DNA from: Metabacillus rhizolycopersici
GTDB taxonomy: Bacteria > Bacillota > Bacilli > Bacillales > Bacillaceae
Reading direction: 5' to 3'
NCBI RefSeq assembly: GCF_020075705.1
Contig: NZ_JAIQUM010000001.1
Location: forward strand, 124,001-188,000
Length of the DNA stretch: 64,000 nt
The notes below the pieces were generated by a model. The model saw nothing but the letters and a program-made list of their open reading frames with translations. It was not told the origin of the DNA and searched no databases. Shown piece after piece: positions 54,390-62,611 of this stretch. A program made the position numbers and the translations under genes. Positions within the stretch are counted from its first letter, which is position 1; each line of letters starts with the position of its first letter.

Positions 54390-54635
54390 TTATCGATTTA
54401 TTTTGCTTTCAACTTGCTGGCAAATTTCATCAGCTGTTAAACCACTTGCTTGAACAACAGACCCAGCTGTCACCGCATTGCTTATCCCCATTACATTTGC
54501 ATCCTGACCTGTAATCACACAACAATCACAGCCTTGTGCATCACTTTCGTTTTTTAATTGGACAACATCATAGCCTTTTTGTTGTAAAGCAGCAGTTACA
54601 TCTGATAATGAATCTTCCACACCAATTTTTGGCAT
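54390..54635 (-). CDS. ykuS: UPF0180 protein YkuS
   Basis: The 81-aa protein [20 protein letters not shown] and onward has the [16 protein letters not shown] core with three clustered cysteines. It matches the UPF0180 family and B. subtilis YkuS in length and place. The function is unknown. GGAGGTGG precedes the ATG. Confidence 0.93.
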   Translation of the reverse strand: MPKIGVEDSLSDVTAALQQKGYDVVQLKNESDAQGCDCCVITGQDANVMGISNAVTAGSVVQASGLTADEICQQVESKINR

Positions 54636-54710
54636 TGTTTATCCACCTCCTACAAGTATTGTGTACAGAGATGGGTAAAATATACATTTTTATGTTATAG
54701 CGAAACTATA

Positions 54711-54863
54711 AAATTCTTGTACTATGGCTAAGCGCACGACATCCAGCGCAAGCGTCCGGCCCCTCTATGGTCTACAGACGATCAGGAATTGAAGGTAAAA
54801 CACCTTCTATTCCTGATCGTCTTACGCTATGCCTGAGGCTGATCAAGGCGCTTCCGCTTTTGT
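54711..54863 (-). repeat. Dispersed hairpin repeat, copy F (DnaA box mutated)
   Basis: Minus orientation. The outer arms are AGCGCAAGCGTCCGGCCCCTC and GGCGCTTCCGCTTTTG. The inner stem is AGACGATCAGGAAT/ATTCCTGATCGTCT. The tail word reads TTAGCCATA where other copies have TTATCCACA. It ends exactly at the dapL stop codon. Confidence 0.85.
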
Positions 54864-55993
54864 TATTCCTGATTTGCCTTAAACGTAATATACTTACTCA
54901 TCAGCTCAACTGCTACGCTAATCGCCTCTTCATTAGGTGTAAGCTTTGCATGATGCAACCCGTATGGAGAATCAACTCCAAGCCAAAACATAAAGCCTGG
55001 AATTTGATCAATCATATAACCAAAGTCTTCTCCCGTCATTGCTTCCGTTGCTTCTTGGACAGTGAAATCTGAGTTAGCTGAAATAAACTCCATAAATTCA
55101 GTTGTTAACTTTTCATCATTATAAACTTGATGATACATTGAACCATAATCAATAGTTGCTTTACATGTGTATCCTATTTCCACACCTTTTACAAGAGCTT
55201 CAATTCGCTCTTTCACCTTATCCATCGATTCAACAGAAAGCGTGCGAATTGTGCCTTCAAGTCTAGCATTTTCAGCGATAATATTCTGAACAGTACCGCT
55301 TGTGATTTTCCCGATTGTAATAACAGCACTATCAAGCGGATCTACATTTCTCGCAACAACCGTTTGAAGCTGCGTTACAAGCGAACATGCGGCAACAACC
55401 ATATCATTTGTAGTGTGGGGATAGGCAGCATGTCCACCCTTACCTTTCAAATCTATAAACAATTCAGATGTATTCGCAAAAAGGAGCCCTGACTTAGTGG
55501 AAATTGTTCCAACTGGAAGCTCTGGTGCAATATGTAACGCTGTAATAATATCCGGTCGCCATTCTTTTGCAATGTTACTATTTAACATCGGTTCAGCACC
55601 ACCCGGTCCTTCTTCAGCTGGCTGAAATAAAAACAAAACATGATCCGCAATTGGATTTTCCACAAAATGCGAAAGAATCCCTAGCGCAATTGTCATATGA
55701 AAATCATGGCCACACGCATGCATATAGCCAATATGTTCTGATTCGAAATCATAATCCGTTTCTTCAAGAATTGGTAATCCATCAATATCCGCACGATAGC
55801 CAATCGTTTTTGTAGGATTTGTCCCTTTCACTAAAACAAAAATCCCTGTTTCCCACATTTTCACTTCGATTCGATCTTTCGGGTACTGACTAATTACGGT
55901 CAATAAATACGCTTGAGTTTTAAATTCTTGGAATCCAATCTCTGGAATTCGATGAAGATCCCGACGAATTTCCACTAGTTTTTCTCTATCCAA
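54863..55993 (-). CDS. dapL: N-acetyldiaminopimelate deacetylase
   Basis: The 376-aa M20-type metallodeacetylase removes acetate from N-acetyl-LL-diaminopimelate in lysine and peptidoglycan synthesis. It has [10 protein letters not shown] at 91-100 (metal Cys, His, Asp), [13 protein letters not shown] near 126, ALHIAP and [16 protein letters not shown] in the dimer domain, and EDFGYM near the C-terminus. B. subtilis YkuR is the equivalent. The start codon is TTG with AGGTG upstream. It follows dapH, the preceding acetylase. Confidence 0.94.
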   Translation of the reverse strand: MDREKLVEIRRDLHRIPEIGFQEFKTQAYLLTVISQYPKDRIEVKMWETGIFVLVKGTNPTKTIGYRADIDGLPILEETDYDFESEHIGYMHACGHDFHMTIALGILSHFVENPIADHVLFLFQPAEEGPGGAEPMLNSNIAKEWRPDIITALHIAPELPVGTISTKSGLLFANTSELFIDLKGKGGHAAYPHTTNDMVVAACSLVTQLQTVVARNVDPLDSAVITIGKITSGTVQNIIAENARLEGTIRTLSVESMDKVKERIEALVKGVEIGYTCKATIDYGSMYHQVYNDEKLTTEFMEFISANSDFTVQEATEAMTGEDFGYMIDQIPGFMFWLGVDSPYGLHHAKLTPNEEAISVAVELMSKYITFKANQE

Positions 55994-56015
55994 CTTACAA
56001 CACCTACCTATACTT

Positions 56016-56041
56016 AAGGCGTGGATTTACATCCACGCCTT
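56016..56041 (-). other. Perfect hairpin between dapH and dapL
   Basis: AAGGCGTGGAT/ATCCACGCCTT is a perfect 11-bp stem with a 4-nt loop, just before the dapL start and after dapH. There is no U-run on the minus strand, so it is more like a processing or attenuation element than a full terminator. Confidence 0.6.
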
Positions 56042-56134
56042 CTTTAATAATTTGTTCCGAAATCAAATCTCAAGGTCAATGGTACTAAACATCTCTTCGT
56101 TTACTACTGATTGATTTCGAAACCACTTTTTTAC

Positions 56135-56845
56135 TTATAATTGTCTTAATTCTTGCTTAATTTCTGTTTTAGATTTTGTTTTTTCATCGATATCTTTAAT
56201 TTTGCGAGCTGGAGTACCAGCTACAACGGTATATGGTGCTACGTCATCGATAACAATGGCTCCTGCTGCTACAACTGCACCTTTACCAACTCTCACACCT
56301 TCTAAAACTACTGCGTTTGCCCCGATCACAACGTCGTCTTCAATGATAACTGGTTGTGCAGAAGGCGGTTCGATAACACCTGCTAAGACTGAACCAGCAC
56401 CAATATGACAGTTTTTACCTACAGTTGCGCGCCCGCCCATAACAACGTTCATATCGATCATAGAGCCTTCACCGATGACACTACCAATGTTGATTGAAGC
56501 CCCCATCATAATCACTGCGTTATCTCCAATTTCAACTTGATCACGAATGATTGCCCCTGGCTCAATACGTGCTTTCACACCTTTAAGATCAAGTAAAGGA
56601 ATTGCAGAATTACGACGATCATTTTCAATTACATAATCTTCAATTTTATCTTTATTGTTCTCAATTGTTTCTTGAATTTCAGCCCATTCACCAAACACTA
56701 CACCAGTATTACCAGTTAAGAAAGTTTGTGCCGACTCTCCAAAATTAACACCTTCGAGATTTCCTTTTACATAAACCTTTACAGGTGTAGATTTTGTACT
56801 ATTTTGTATAAATGAAATAATCTCATTTGCATCCATCATTTTCAT
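56135..56845 (-). CDS. dapH: Tetrahydrodipicolinate N-acetyltransferase
   Basis: The 236-aa left-handed beta-helix acetyltransferase makes N-acetyl-2-amino-6-oxopimelate, the first step of the acetylase branch to diaminopimelate. An N-terminal alpha/beta part (about 1-85) is followed by hexapeptide repeats ([60 protein letters not shown]) and the C-terminal [21 protein letters not shown] precedes the ATG. The pair with dapL matches B. subtilis ykuQ-ykuR. Confidence 0.95.
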   Translation of the reverse strand: MKMMDANEIISFIQNSTKSTPVKVYVKGNLEGVNFGESAQTFLTGNTGVVFGEWAEIQETIENNKDKIEDYVIENDRRNSAIPLLDLKGVKARIEPGAIIRDQVEIGDNAVIMMGASINIGSVIGEGSMIDMNVVMGGRATVGKNCHIGAGSVLAGVIEPPSAQPVIIEDDVVIGANAVVLEGVRVGKGAVVAAGAIVIDDVAPYTVVAGTPARKIKDIDEKTKSKTEIKQELRQL

Positions 56846-56940
56846 ATATATTTTTCCTCCTTAGACGAGTTTTTTTTCATTCATTAATGTATCAAACGAG
56901 CAAACACTTGACAAGAAATGTTTTTATTTTTTTTTAAAAT

Positions 56941-57320
56941 CTATCATCTCAGGCAAGAGTAACCTTTCCTTAAGTACTGTAAAGGGCGCAGCCCAATGAG
57001 TAGGGAGGGGGGGAATTGCCTTTTCGCACAGCAAAACACTTGTTTCTACAGCGCAATATTCCTGAACATATTGTTCATTGACAACTGAACATAGAAGGTT
57101 GCGGAAAGAAAAGAAGCTCTTCCATGTAAAATGTTCAAGCCAACTACAACAGCCGAGGCACACAATTGTGTGAACCCCAATAAGCTGTAAAAGAAGTCCC
57201 AACGGCAAGACCAATGGGATAGAGGGGGGTGTTTATCGCACACCATTGTGTCAACTCCACTAGCGTTAAGCGTTCAAAAATGTTCGATACGTTAGAAAAT
57301 TAAGTGGCGGGAGTATTCAT
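56941..57320 (-). repeat. Dispersed element of about 380 bp, copy 2
   Basis: Read on the minus strand it follows copy 1 (3194-3546) almost base for base from ATGAATACTCCCGCCACTTA to TTGCCTGAGATGATAG. It has a few substitutions and one extra stretch of about 30 bp near 56955-56990. It starts inside the last codons of ccpC and fills the space where B. subtilis has ykuN-ykuO-ykuP. Confidence 0.85.
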
Positions 57321-58190
57321 ACTTTGACTAAATTCCTTTGCAATATCTAAAAAGGCTTTCACCTGTTTTAATTTAAACGAGGATTCAAACCCCAATAGCC
57401 AAGTGTCCCTTTCAAGCGGTTTGCCATTTTCATCGAGCAGTGGAATTTTGTAAATATCTCGCTCCTCTTCCTTTAAAGTAACAGATGGTAATATTGCATA
57501 ACCAATACCATTGTATACCATCTGTTTACATGTTTCGATCTGATCTACAATAATTGTTCGTTTAGGAGTTGTGTGGAATTTACGGTGCCACCACTCTTGA
57601 ATTTCTTGATAATATGTTGAGTCGCTCTTAAATTGTATAAATGGTCTTTCTGTATGTAAAACATCTTCTATTTTTCTTATTTCTGTGTCCACTAGATAAA
57701 GAGTATCCGTAAGGAGGTGCTCTTTAATCCCTTTCCACTCGGGATCTCCTCGAATAATTCCAATATGGACATGATCTTCATACATACTTTTTAGAATTTC
57801 ACTACTCCAGCCAGTAATAAGCGAGATTTTCGCATGTGGGTACTTTCTAACATATATTTTTAAAACCTCTGGAAGCCAATTCTGACCTACGATTGACGCT
57901 ACTGCAAGCTTTAACGTTCCATGTACCTCTCCTTCTAATTCTAAAATTTGTTCTCTGACCTTTTCTTCTTTTAAAACAACTTCTCGAGCAAAGGAAATTA
58001 CCTTTTCTCCAGCGGGAGTTAAAGATAGGCCCTTTTGTGATCGAATAAAAATCTGAAATCCCCATGATTTTTCTATTGATTGCAGTCTTTGCGAGAGCGC
58101 CGGTTGTGAAACAAACAATCGTTCCGATGCTTTCCTCATATTCTTCTCCTCTGATAAAACGACTAGGATACGTAGTTCTGACGTTTGCAT
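57300..58190 (-). CDS. ccpC: LysR regulator CcpC of the TCA cycle branch
   Basis: The 296-aa citrate-sensing repressor and activator; in B. subtilis CcpC controls citB and citZ. The N-terminal HTH is LSEEKNMRKASERLFVSQPA, LSQRLQSIE. The effector domain has AVASIVGQNWLPEVLKIYVR, ISLITGWSSEILKSMYEDHV and FIQFKSDSTYYQEIQEWWH, all close to B. subtilis CcpC. The last residues MNTPAT come from repeat copy 2, so the native C-terminus is replaced. GGTG precedes the ATG. Confidence 0.92.
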   Translation of the reverse strand: MQTSELRILVVLSEEKNMRKASERLFVSQPALSQRLQSIEKSWGFQIFIRSQKGLSLTPAGEKVISFAREVVLKEEKVREQILELEGEVHGTLKLAVASIVGQNWLPEVLKIYVRKYPHAKISLITGWSSEILKSMYEDHVHIGIIRGDPEWKGIKEHLLTDTLYLVDTEIRKIEDVLHTERPFIQFKSDSTYYQEIQEWWHRKFHTTPKRTIIVDQIETCKQMVYNGIGYAILPSVTLKEEERDIYKIPLLDENGKPLERDTWLLGFESSFKLKQVKAFLDIAKEFSQSMNTPAT

Positions 58191-58355
58191 GACAAAACAC
58201 CTGCTTCTTAATAAGTTTATCCTTATACAATTCGATCATTTGATTTTCCCTTTTAAATGATATGATAAGGATGTATTAGCGTTTTGTAAACGAGATAATC
58301 CATTCCAGGATAGTTTGCGGAAGGCAAAGACACTTTCACTAGTCAACAAAACTAA

Positions 58356-58424
58356 GGAACAAAAGCGCTGGAGCTAGATGTCGTGCACTTATCCACAGTA
58401 CAATAATTTTACAGTACGCTATAA
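58356..58424 (+). repeat. Dispersed hairpin repeat, shortened copy G (with DnaA box)
   Basis: GGAACAAAAGCGCTGGAGCT joins the first bases directly to the tail AGATGTCGTGCAC, TTATCCACA (58389-58397) and GTACAATAATTTT. The inner hairpin is missing, which suggests an internal deletion between the outer arms. Confidence 0.8.
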
Positions 58425-58427
58425 CAT

Positions 58428-58470
58428 AAAAAAACGATATTAATGAAGATTCCACCTCATTAACATCGTT
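58428..58470 (-). terminator. Terminator of ykuL
   Basis: AACGATGTTAATGA/TCATTAATATCGTT (one G-U pair) is followed by TTTTTTA on the minus strand. Confidence 0.88.
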
Positions 58471-58500
58471 TCAGTACAATTTATCCGCCACCACAATTGA

Positions 58501-58935
58501 TTATTGTTCCATCCGTTTTTTTAATTGTTTTAATATTGCTCTTCTTGTAAATATTCCTTCAAAAACATTCTCGGCATTTTGAACACATACAAAAGAATGA
58601 TTCACAACAAGATCAAGTCCTTTTTCCAACTTATCATGTAAATTCAATCTAGGAATACTTGTATTCATCACTTCTTCTACTTTAATATTTTCCAATTTTT
58701 CAAATTCAATCCGTTCTAGTCCAAAAATATTTTCCATGATTACCGTCATACTTATTAATCCATGGAGCTTGAATGTTGGATCTAATACAGGGATAGCAGT
58801 ATACCCTGTTTTTGTTAGTACAAGCAAAGCATGCTCTAAATTGTTACCAACTTGCACGTGTGCAACCTTATCCCCTGGTATCATTAATTCTTGTATCGGA
58901 ATATTCATTAAATCACCGTCTTCGAAACTATGCAT
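58501..58935 (-). CDS. ykuL: CBS-pair protein, c-di-AMP receptor DarB/CbpB (YkuL)
   Basis: The 144-aa protein has two CBS motifs (about 16-75 and 83-140). It shares DKVAHVQVGNNLEHALLVLT, KTGYTAIPVLDP, FGLERIEFEKL and EGIFTRR with B. subtilis YkuL (DarB). DarB binds cyclic di-AMP and, when free, stimulates the (p)ppGpp synthetase Rel and pyruvate carboxylase. GAGAGGAAG precedes the ATG. Confidence 0.93.
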   Translation of the reverse strand: MHSFEDGDLMNIPIQELMIPGDKVAHVQVGNNLEHALLVLTKTGYTAIPVLDPTFKLHGLISMTVIMENIFGLERIEFEKLENIKVEEVMNTSIPRLNLHDKLEKGLDLVVNHSFVCVQNAENVFEGIFTRRAILKQLKKRMEQ

Positions 58936-59173
58936 AGTTGTTCTTCCTCTCTAAAAAAACATTGTCTAAACCACTTAAGCTGATAAAGAGGTTATTTAGC
59001 AAGACTTATCGGATCAATACTCCCCAACTTTCTTAGAATCAGTGGTAAATTATCCTATTCTATCATAACATAAAGCCAATCAGTTATTATATGAAAACGC
59101 TTAATTTTTTATTAAAATGCCAAATTCTCCATTTTTTTTAGCTGCTATTCCTATAAATTACAATTTTGAAATA

Positions 59174-59202
59174 AAAAAATGATACCCTGTTGAGTATCTC
59201 AT
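59174..59202 (-). terminator. Terminator of abbA
   Basis: GATACTCAACAGGGTATC within ATGA..TCAT arms is followed by TTTTTTTA on the minus strand. The rest of the 332-bp gap before ykuL holds only its upstream region. Confidence 0.8.
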
Positions 59203-59267
59203 TTAACAATCATTATGACCAATTTTAATTAACTATATTTTACATCTATCTTCTAATATGTAATCTT

Positions 59268-59456
59268 TTATTTTTGCCTGAATCGATCATATAACGAAAC
59301 CAACTGACGATAAGTATCTTTATCCACACTTTTTTCACCTGATTCAATATCATTTAATTCACTACTAATAATTTCGATTTCATAATGTTGATTAAACAAA
59401 ACTTCAAGTAGTATTTTTTGATCATCAGATGTTAATTTCTCAATTTCATTTTCCAT
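59268..59456 (-). CDS. abbA: AbrB antirepressor AbbA
   Basis: A 62-aa protein. The C-terminal part IEIISSELNDIESGEKSVDK, DTYRQLVSLYDRFRQK aligns closely with B. subtilis AbbA (ELLSSEINDIETGTKNVDGT, LVTLYDRFR). AbbA is induced by Spo0A, mimics DNA and blocks AbrB. The start is ATG 59456 with GGAGGG at 6 bases; the longer frame to 59480 has no site. Next to ykuK as in B. subtilis (formerly ykzF). Confidence 0.9.
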   Translation of the reverse strand: MENEIEKLTSDDQKILLEVLFNQHYEIEIISSELNDIESGEKSVDKDTYRQLVSLYDRFRQK

Positions 59457-59500
59457 ACGAACCCTCCTGCTTAACCTCATGTACCTAATTCAAGAAAATA

Positions 59501-60019
59501 TTACTTTGTATATCGATTGGCATAGCTGAAAGCAGTATAAGACTCTGGTTTAATTTTAGCCTCGATTCCCATAGCTTCAATCCTACCCGTCATTTCCTGA
59601 ATTAATTCCTTTGTCATGCCCTTTCTGCCAATATCCAGATGGATTTCAAAAAGTAGATCTGCTCCTTCATCTGCAAATGGTATTAATAAATCAGAAATTT
59701 CAACTAAATATTTTGTAATAAAATAATAAGCCACTTCTTGACTAAGCGCCGTTTCCATTGAAATCTTTTCTCGCACACTAAAGATAGGTCGTTTCACACT
59801 ATGGCACTTTAAGCATCCCCATGCGCCTTTCCCCTTCCGATGAAGATGAATGGCAGTTATAAATTTCGTCTCATTTTGATGAACATGAGAATCCGATCCA
59901 ATTGATAATACATACTCTGATCGTGGATCTTTTTGAATAAAGCCTTTTATATGCTCAATGACTGCTTGAAAAGAAATTTGTTTTTCAGAGAGATTATAAA
60001 AGGTAAAAGATTCGGTCAT
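59501..60019 (-). CDS. ykuK: DUF458 family protein YkuK (RNase H-like)
   Basis: The 172-aa protein has the DUF458 pattern YVLSIGSDSHVHQNETKFIT, AIHLHRKGKGAWG, EISDLLIPFADEGADLLFEI, HLDIGRKGMTKELIQEMTGR and a C-terminal AFSYANRYTK. The fold is ribonuclease H-like; the activity is not established. GAAGGAG precedes the ATG. Confidence 0.92.
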   Translation of the reverse strand: MTESFTFYNLSEKQISFQAVIEHIKGFIQKDPRSEYVLSIGSDSHVHQNETKFITAIHLHRKGKGAWGCLKCHSVKRPIFSVREKISMETALSQEVAYYFITKYLVEISDLLIPFADEGADLLFEIHLDIGRKGMTKELIQEMTGRIEAMGIEAKIKPESYTAFSYANRYTK

Positions 60020-60283
60020 ATCACAACTCCTTCTCAGTAATTTCTATTCACTTTCATTTAACATAGTAAAATCCCCCTTATTAAATATATGTCTTATGCA
60101 AGCCAAATTATGAACAATTTATTTCGTTCAAATTTGGTACGCACCGATTAGTCTTATTTGTTTCGCTACTATCTCAGTAAAGCACCTATTCAAGATCAAT
60201 GTTACCTATTATTGACACACATTCGTTCGAATTAAACATTTTCTTGAGCAAAAGCGATACTCACTTAAAATTCTTATTATGTA

Positions 60284-60449
60284 AGGAACAAAAGCGCAAG
60301 CGCCTTGATCAACCTCGGGCAAATAAGACAATCAGGAATAGAAGATGTTTTTCACCTTCAATTCCTGATTAGCTATAGAACCTAGAGGGGCCGGACGCTT
60401 GCGCTGGATGTCGTGCACTTATCCACAGTACAAGAATTTTATAATTTCC
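60284..60449 (+). repeat. Dispersed hairpin repeat, copy H (with DnaA box)
   Basis: Outer arms AAAGCGCAAGCGCCTTGATC and GGGGCCGGACGCTTGCGCT, inner stem ATCAGGAATAGAAG with its partner CTTCAATTCCTGAT. The tail is GGATGTCGTGCAC, TTATCCACA (60419-60427) and GTACAAGAATTTTATAATTT. It lies in the 467-bp gap before ykuK; nothing else is seen there. Confidence 0.9.
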
Positions 60450-60458
60450 TAAACGACT

Positions 60459-60492
60459 AAAAAAATAGCCATGCCTAATAGGCATGACTATT
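60459..60492 (-). terminator. Terminator of the zinc-ribbon gene
   Basis: ATAGTCATGCCTATTAGGCA TGGCTAT forms a stem followed by TTTTTTTAG on the minus strand. It overlaps the stop codon region. Confidence 0.85.
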
Positions 60493-60640
60493 CTCCTTTA
60501 CTCGTCTCAATATTTCGAATGGATTCATGGCAATGAGCACAGGTAAAGATAACATTTTGATTAGATTGTGCTGTTAATGATTTAGTCAGTGGTTGCTGTA
60601 CTTGACAAAACGGACAAATTACCTTTAGGTCTTTTCTCAT
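60488..60640 (-). CDS. Small zinc-ribbon protein
   Basis: The 50-aa protein MRKDLKVICPFCQVQQPLTK, SLTAQSNQNVIFTCAHCHES, IRNIETSKGE has two CxxC knuckles (Cys9/12 and Cys34/37), a four-Cys zinc ribbon. GGGAGGC precedes the ATG and a terminator follows, so it is a complete small gene. I know no name for it. It lies between ykuK and ykuJ, where B. subtilis has no such gene that I recall. Confidence 0.75.
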   Translation of the reverse strand: MRKDLKVICPFCQVQQPLTKSLTAQSNQNVIFTCAHCHESIRNIETSKGE

Positions 60641-60740
60641 TTTGCCTCCCTAATTGTCTTGAATTATCTGTAAGTAATTCTCTTACTTCAATTCTAAGTG
60701 TATAGAAAGAAGTCTTGTGCGACTAGGGTGTCTCCGATAA

Positions 60741-60784
60741 GTTCAACTAATCATCAATGAAAATCCACTGATGATTAGTTGAAC
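60741..60784 (-). other. Perfect 16-bp hairpin at the ykuJ stop codon
   Basis: GTTCAACTAATCATCA and TGATGATTAGTTGAAC pair perfectly around a 12-nt loop, ending one base before the ykuJ stop codon. No U-run follows. Confidence 0.7.
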
Positions 60785-60785
60785 A

Positions 60786-61022
60786 TTATTGGAGAAGATC
60801 AAAGATTTCCATTGCTATCATATCAATATTATCAAATTGATATGACTGTGGTTTTTCTCCCTTTTGATAAACCTCTAACTCATATGTGTTACTCTTATCA
60901 AAGTATTTTACACTACAACGCTTTTCTCCTTCTACCTCAAAAAAACGTTGAAAAGGCTCACCTGATTCTGCATTTTCTTGCAAATTTTGTAATCTTGTAA
61001 TGATACCTAAAAGCTGTGACAT
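60786..61022 (-). CDS. ykuJ: DUF1797 protein YkuJ
   Basis: The 78-aa protein MSQLLGIITRLQNLQENAES, GEPFQRFFEVEGEKRCSVKY, with NTYELEVYQKGEKPQSYQFD and NIDMIAMEIFDLLQ, matches YkuJ (DUF1797) in length and place. It is a small alpha/beta fold of unknown function. AGGGGGAAA precedes the ATG. Confidence 0.92.
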   Translation of the reverse strand: MSQLLGIITRLQNLQENAESGEPFQRFFEVEGEKRCSVKYFDKSNTYELEVYQKGEKPQSYQFDNIDMIAMEIFDLLQ

Positions 61023-61354
61023 TTTTATTTCCCCCTACCGGAAGAGTTAACGTAATAACTGATTCCTTAGAATTAATATATTTTACTCTACCATACATTC
61101 TATCCACTAAACAACGATTCAATAATCAGTATCTTTACTTTGTGCTTTTTCAATTTTACACTATGTATAAAAAGATTACCAAATAAAATTCCGATGTCAC
61201 CTTGACCCTCGAAAATAAAAGAACCAACCATTCAATTGTGAAAATAGCCCTTACTATTGTAACACATATTCATTTGTTTCATGCATGTAGTGTAAAATTA
61301 CTTTTTGAAAAAAGTCGAAAAGATTTACAGCCTGCCTAGTTATCGACTAAAAAC

Positions 61355-61506
61355 AAAAAAAGCTTAGTGACCAGCCAAGCTTTTTTTGTTTCTATTAAAA
61401 GGGGGTTTGGGAAAACATGAGTTTAAGACCAATCAAATTCCTAACGTTACGTGTCTACATACATATGAATAGTATGGGACAAGAAATCAATTGATTATCT
61501 TTCTCA
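61355..61506 (-). ncRNA. fsrA: FsrA-like Fur-regulated small RNA
   Basis: Predicted minus-strand transcript of about 150 nt, from the promoter at 61513-61541 to a strong terminator (AAAAAAAGCTTGGCTGGTCAC, TAAGCTTTTTTTG). The terminator-proximal half is C-rich and unpaired (TTTTCCCAAACCCCCTTTT). B. subtilis FsrA is an iron-sparing sRNA under Fur control, encoded between ykuI and ykuJ, with C-rich single-stranded target sites. This candidate has the same place, control and C-rich feature, though FsrA is shorter (about 84 nt). No protein frame fits. Confidence 0.75.
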
Positions 61507-61512
61507 TTTATA

Positions 61513-61541
61513 ATGATAATGATTATCAATTTCGTTGTCAA
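61513..61541 (-). promoter_or_regulatory. Fur-box promoter of the FsrA-like RNA
   Basis: Minus strand: -35 TTGACA (61536-61541), 17-bp spacer, -10 TATCAT (61513-61518). TGATAATGATTATCA (61514-61528) is a perfect 7-1-7 Fur box covering the -10 and the spacer. Confidence 0.88.
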
Positions 61542-61599
61542 TACTTTTCTTACTTTTTGTGATAAAATCGAGTAACGTTTCTCTCACTTTCGAAATCAT

Positions 61600-62355
61600 T
61601 CAATGAATGGCTACTCTTTTTGCTAGATAGTAATCATTAAAAATGCTTTTTGATTGCATTCCATATGTACGAACAAAAAACACTTTATATAAATCTTTAA
61701 AGGACTGATTACCTTCTAATGAGGCATGATTAAGACCTAGCACTTGCTTAAATGGCGCATAATCTTTTGAGGTATTTTCTGTATTTAAAAGTCCCGTTTG
61801 ATAAAACTCATTCCCCCCTATTTGTAACTTAAATTCTTCTAGTAATATTGTTTTTTCTCTAACGAAATCTTGATGTTTTACTTCATTTTCAATCGAGTAA
61901 ATCTTCCAGCCTTTTGATGTATTATGCATTTTCACCACTTCATAATGATCACTATAAGTTACGGGCCCTTCTGAAGAAGCAGGAAAGAATTCAGAGACTA
62001 TGCGTTCGCTTCCATGTTCAAACACTTTCGTATTTTCATCGTACGTAAAAAATGGAATCGTATACATCGGAAAGTCCGTACCATACACAATGAATTGATC
62101 ATCAAGAGCATGAACATTTTCTTTCATATACTTTTCAATAAAATCATTCTCGAAATAAGTTGATAAAATTCGCTTAATCTCCTCCTTTGATCTTGCTGTC
62201 TCCGTCAATGAAACTTGTGAATCAAATGCATTCTGTATATGCCTCAAAACTGTTTCTCGGGAAGATCCCTCAAGTTCATCCGCAAATGCTTGCATAGAAA
62301 ATAATAAGGACGTAATACACAGGAATAGACTAATAAGCAAACTTTTTCGTACCAT
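61600..62355 (-). CDS. Secreted DUF3993-like protein
   Basis: The 251-aa protein has a signal peptide (MVRKSLLISLFLCITSLLFS, then MQAFA before the predicted cut at residue 26). The mature part has an N-terminal helical region and a beta-rich SnoaL/NTF2-like pattern (SDHYEVVKMHNTSKGWKIYS). I assign DUF3993 from the general look; the function is unknown. The start is ATG 62355 with AAAGGA at 8 bases; the frame continues upstream to 62394 without a good site. It lies between ykuI and the fsrA-like RNA. Confidence 0.7.
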   Translation of the reverse strand: MVRKSLLISLFLCITSLLFSMQAFADELEGSSRETVLRHIQNAFDSQVSLTETARSKEEIKRILSTYFENDFIEKYMKENVHALDDQFIVYGTDFPMYTIPFFTYDENTKVFEHGSERIVSEFFPASSEGPVTYSDHYEVVKMHNTSKGWKIYSIENEVKHQDFVREKTILLEEFKLQIGGNEFYQTGLLNTENTSKDYAPFKQVLGLNHASLEGNQSFKDLYKVFFVRTYGMQSKSIFNDYYLAKRVAIH

Positions 62356-62502
62356 ATAACTCATCCTTTCTTCTCTTTCCGATATTATGGACAAGTATTC
62401 TATTTTATTTTACCAATTTTTTCATTACAAATATTCAACAATAGTTCGTAAAATTATCTAATAAAGCGACAGTATGTTTATTCAATCTACATTTATTTAC
62501 GA

Positions 62503-62533
62503 CAAAAAGCAGCGGATCAAATACCGCTGCTAC
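62503..62533 (-). terminator. Terminator of ykuI
   Basis: AGCAGCGGTATTTGATCCGC TGCT is followed by TTTTGTCG on the minus strand. Confidence 0.88.
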
Positions 62534-62611
62534 GTAGATTTCGAAGCGATTAAGTAAAATGAGACTACCACCAGTAGGGATTTTCTTTTCCCCCTTACAT
62601 AAAGGGTCACT

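Noticed and set aside
56924..57246. Two open frames inside repeat copy 2
   Set aside because: They use frames not kept in copy 1; the element looks non-coding.
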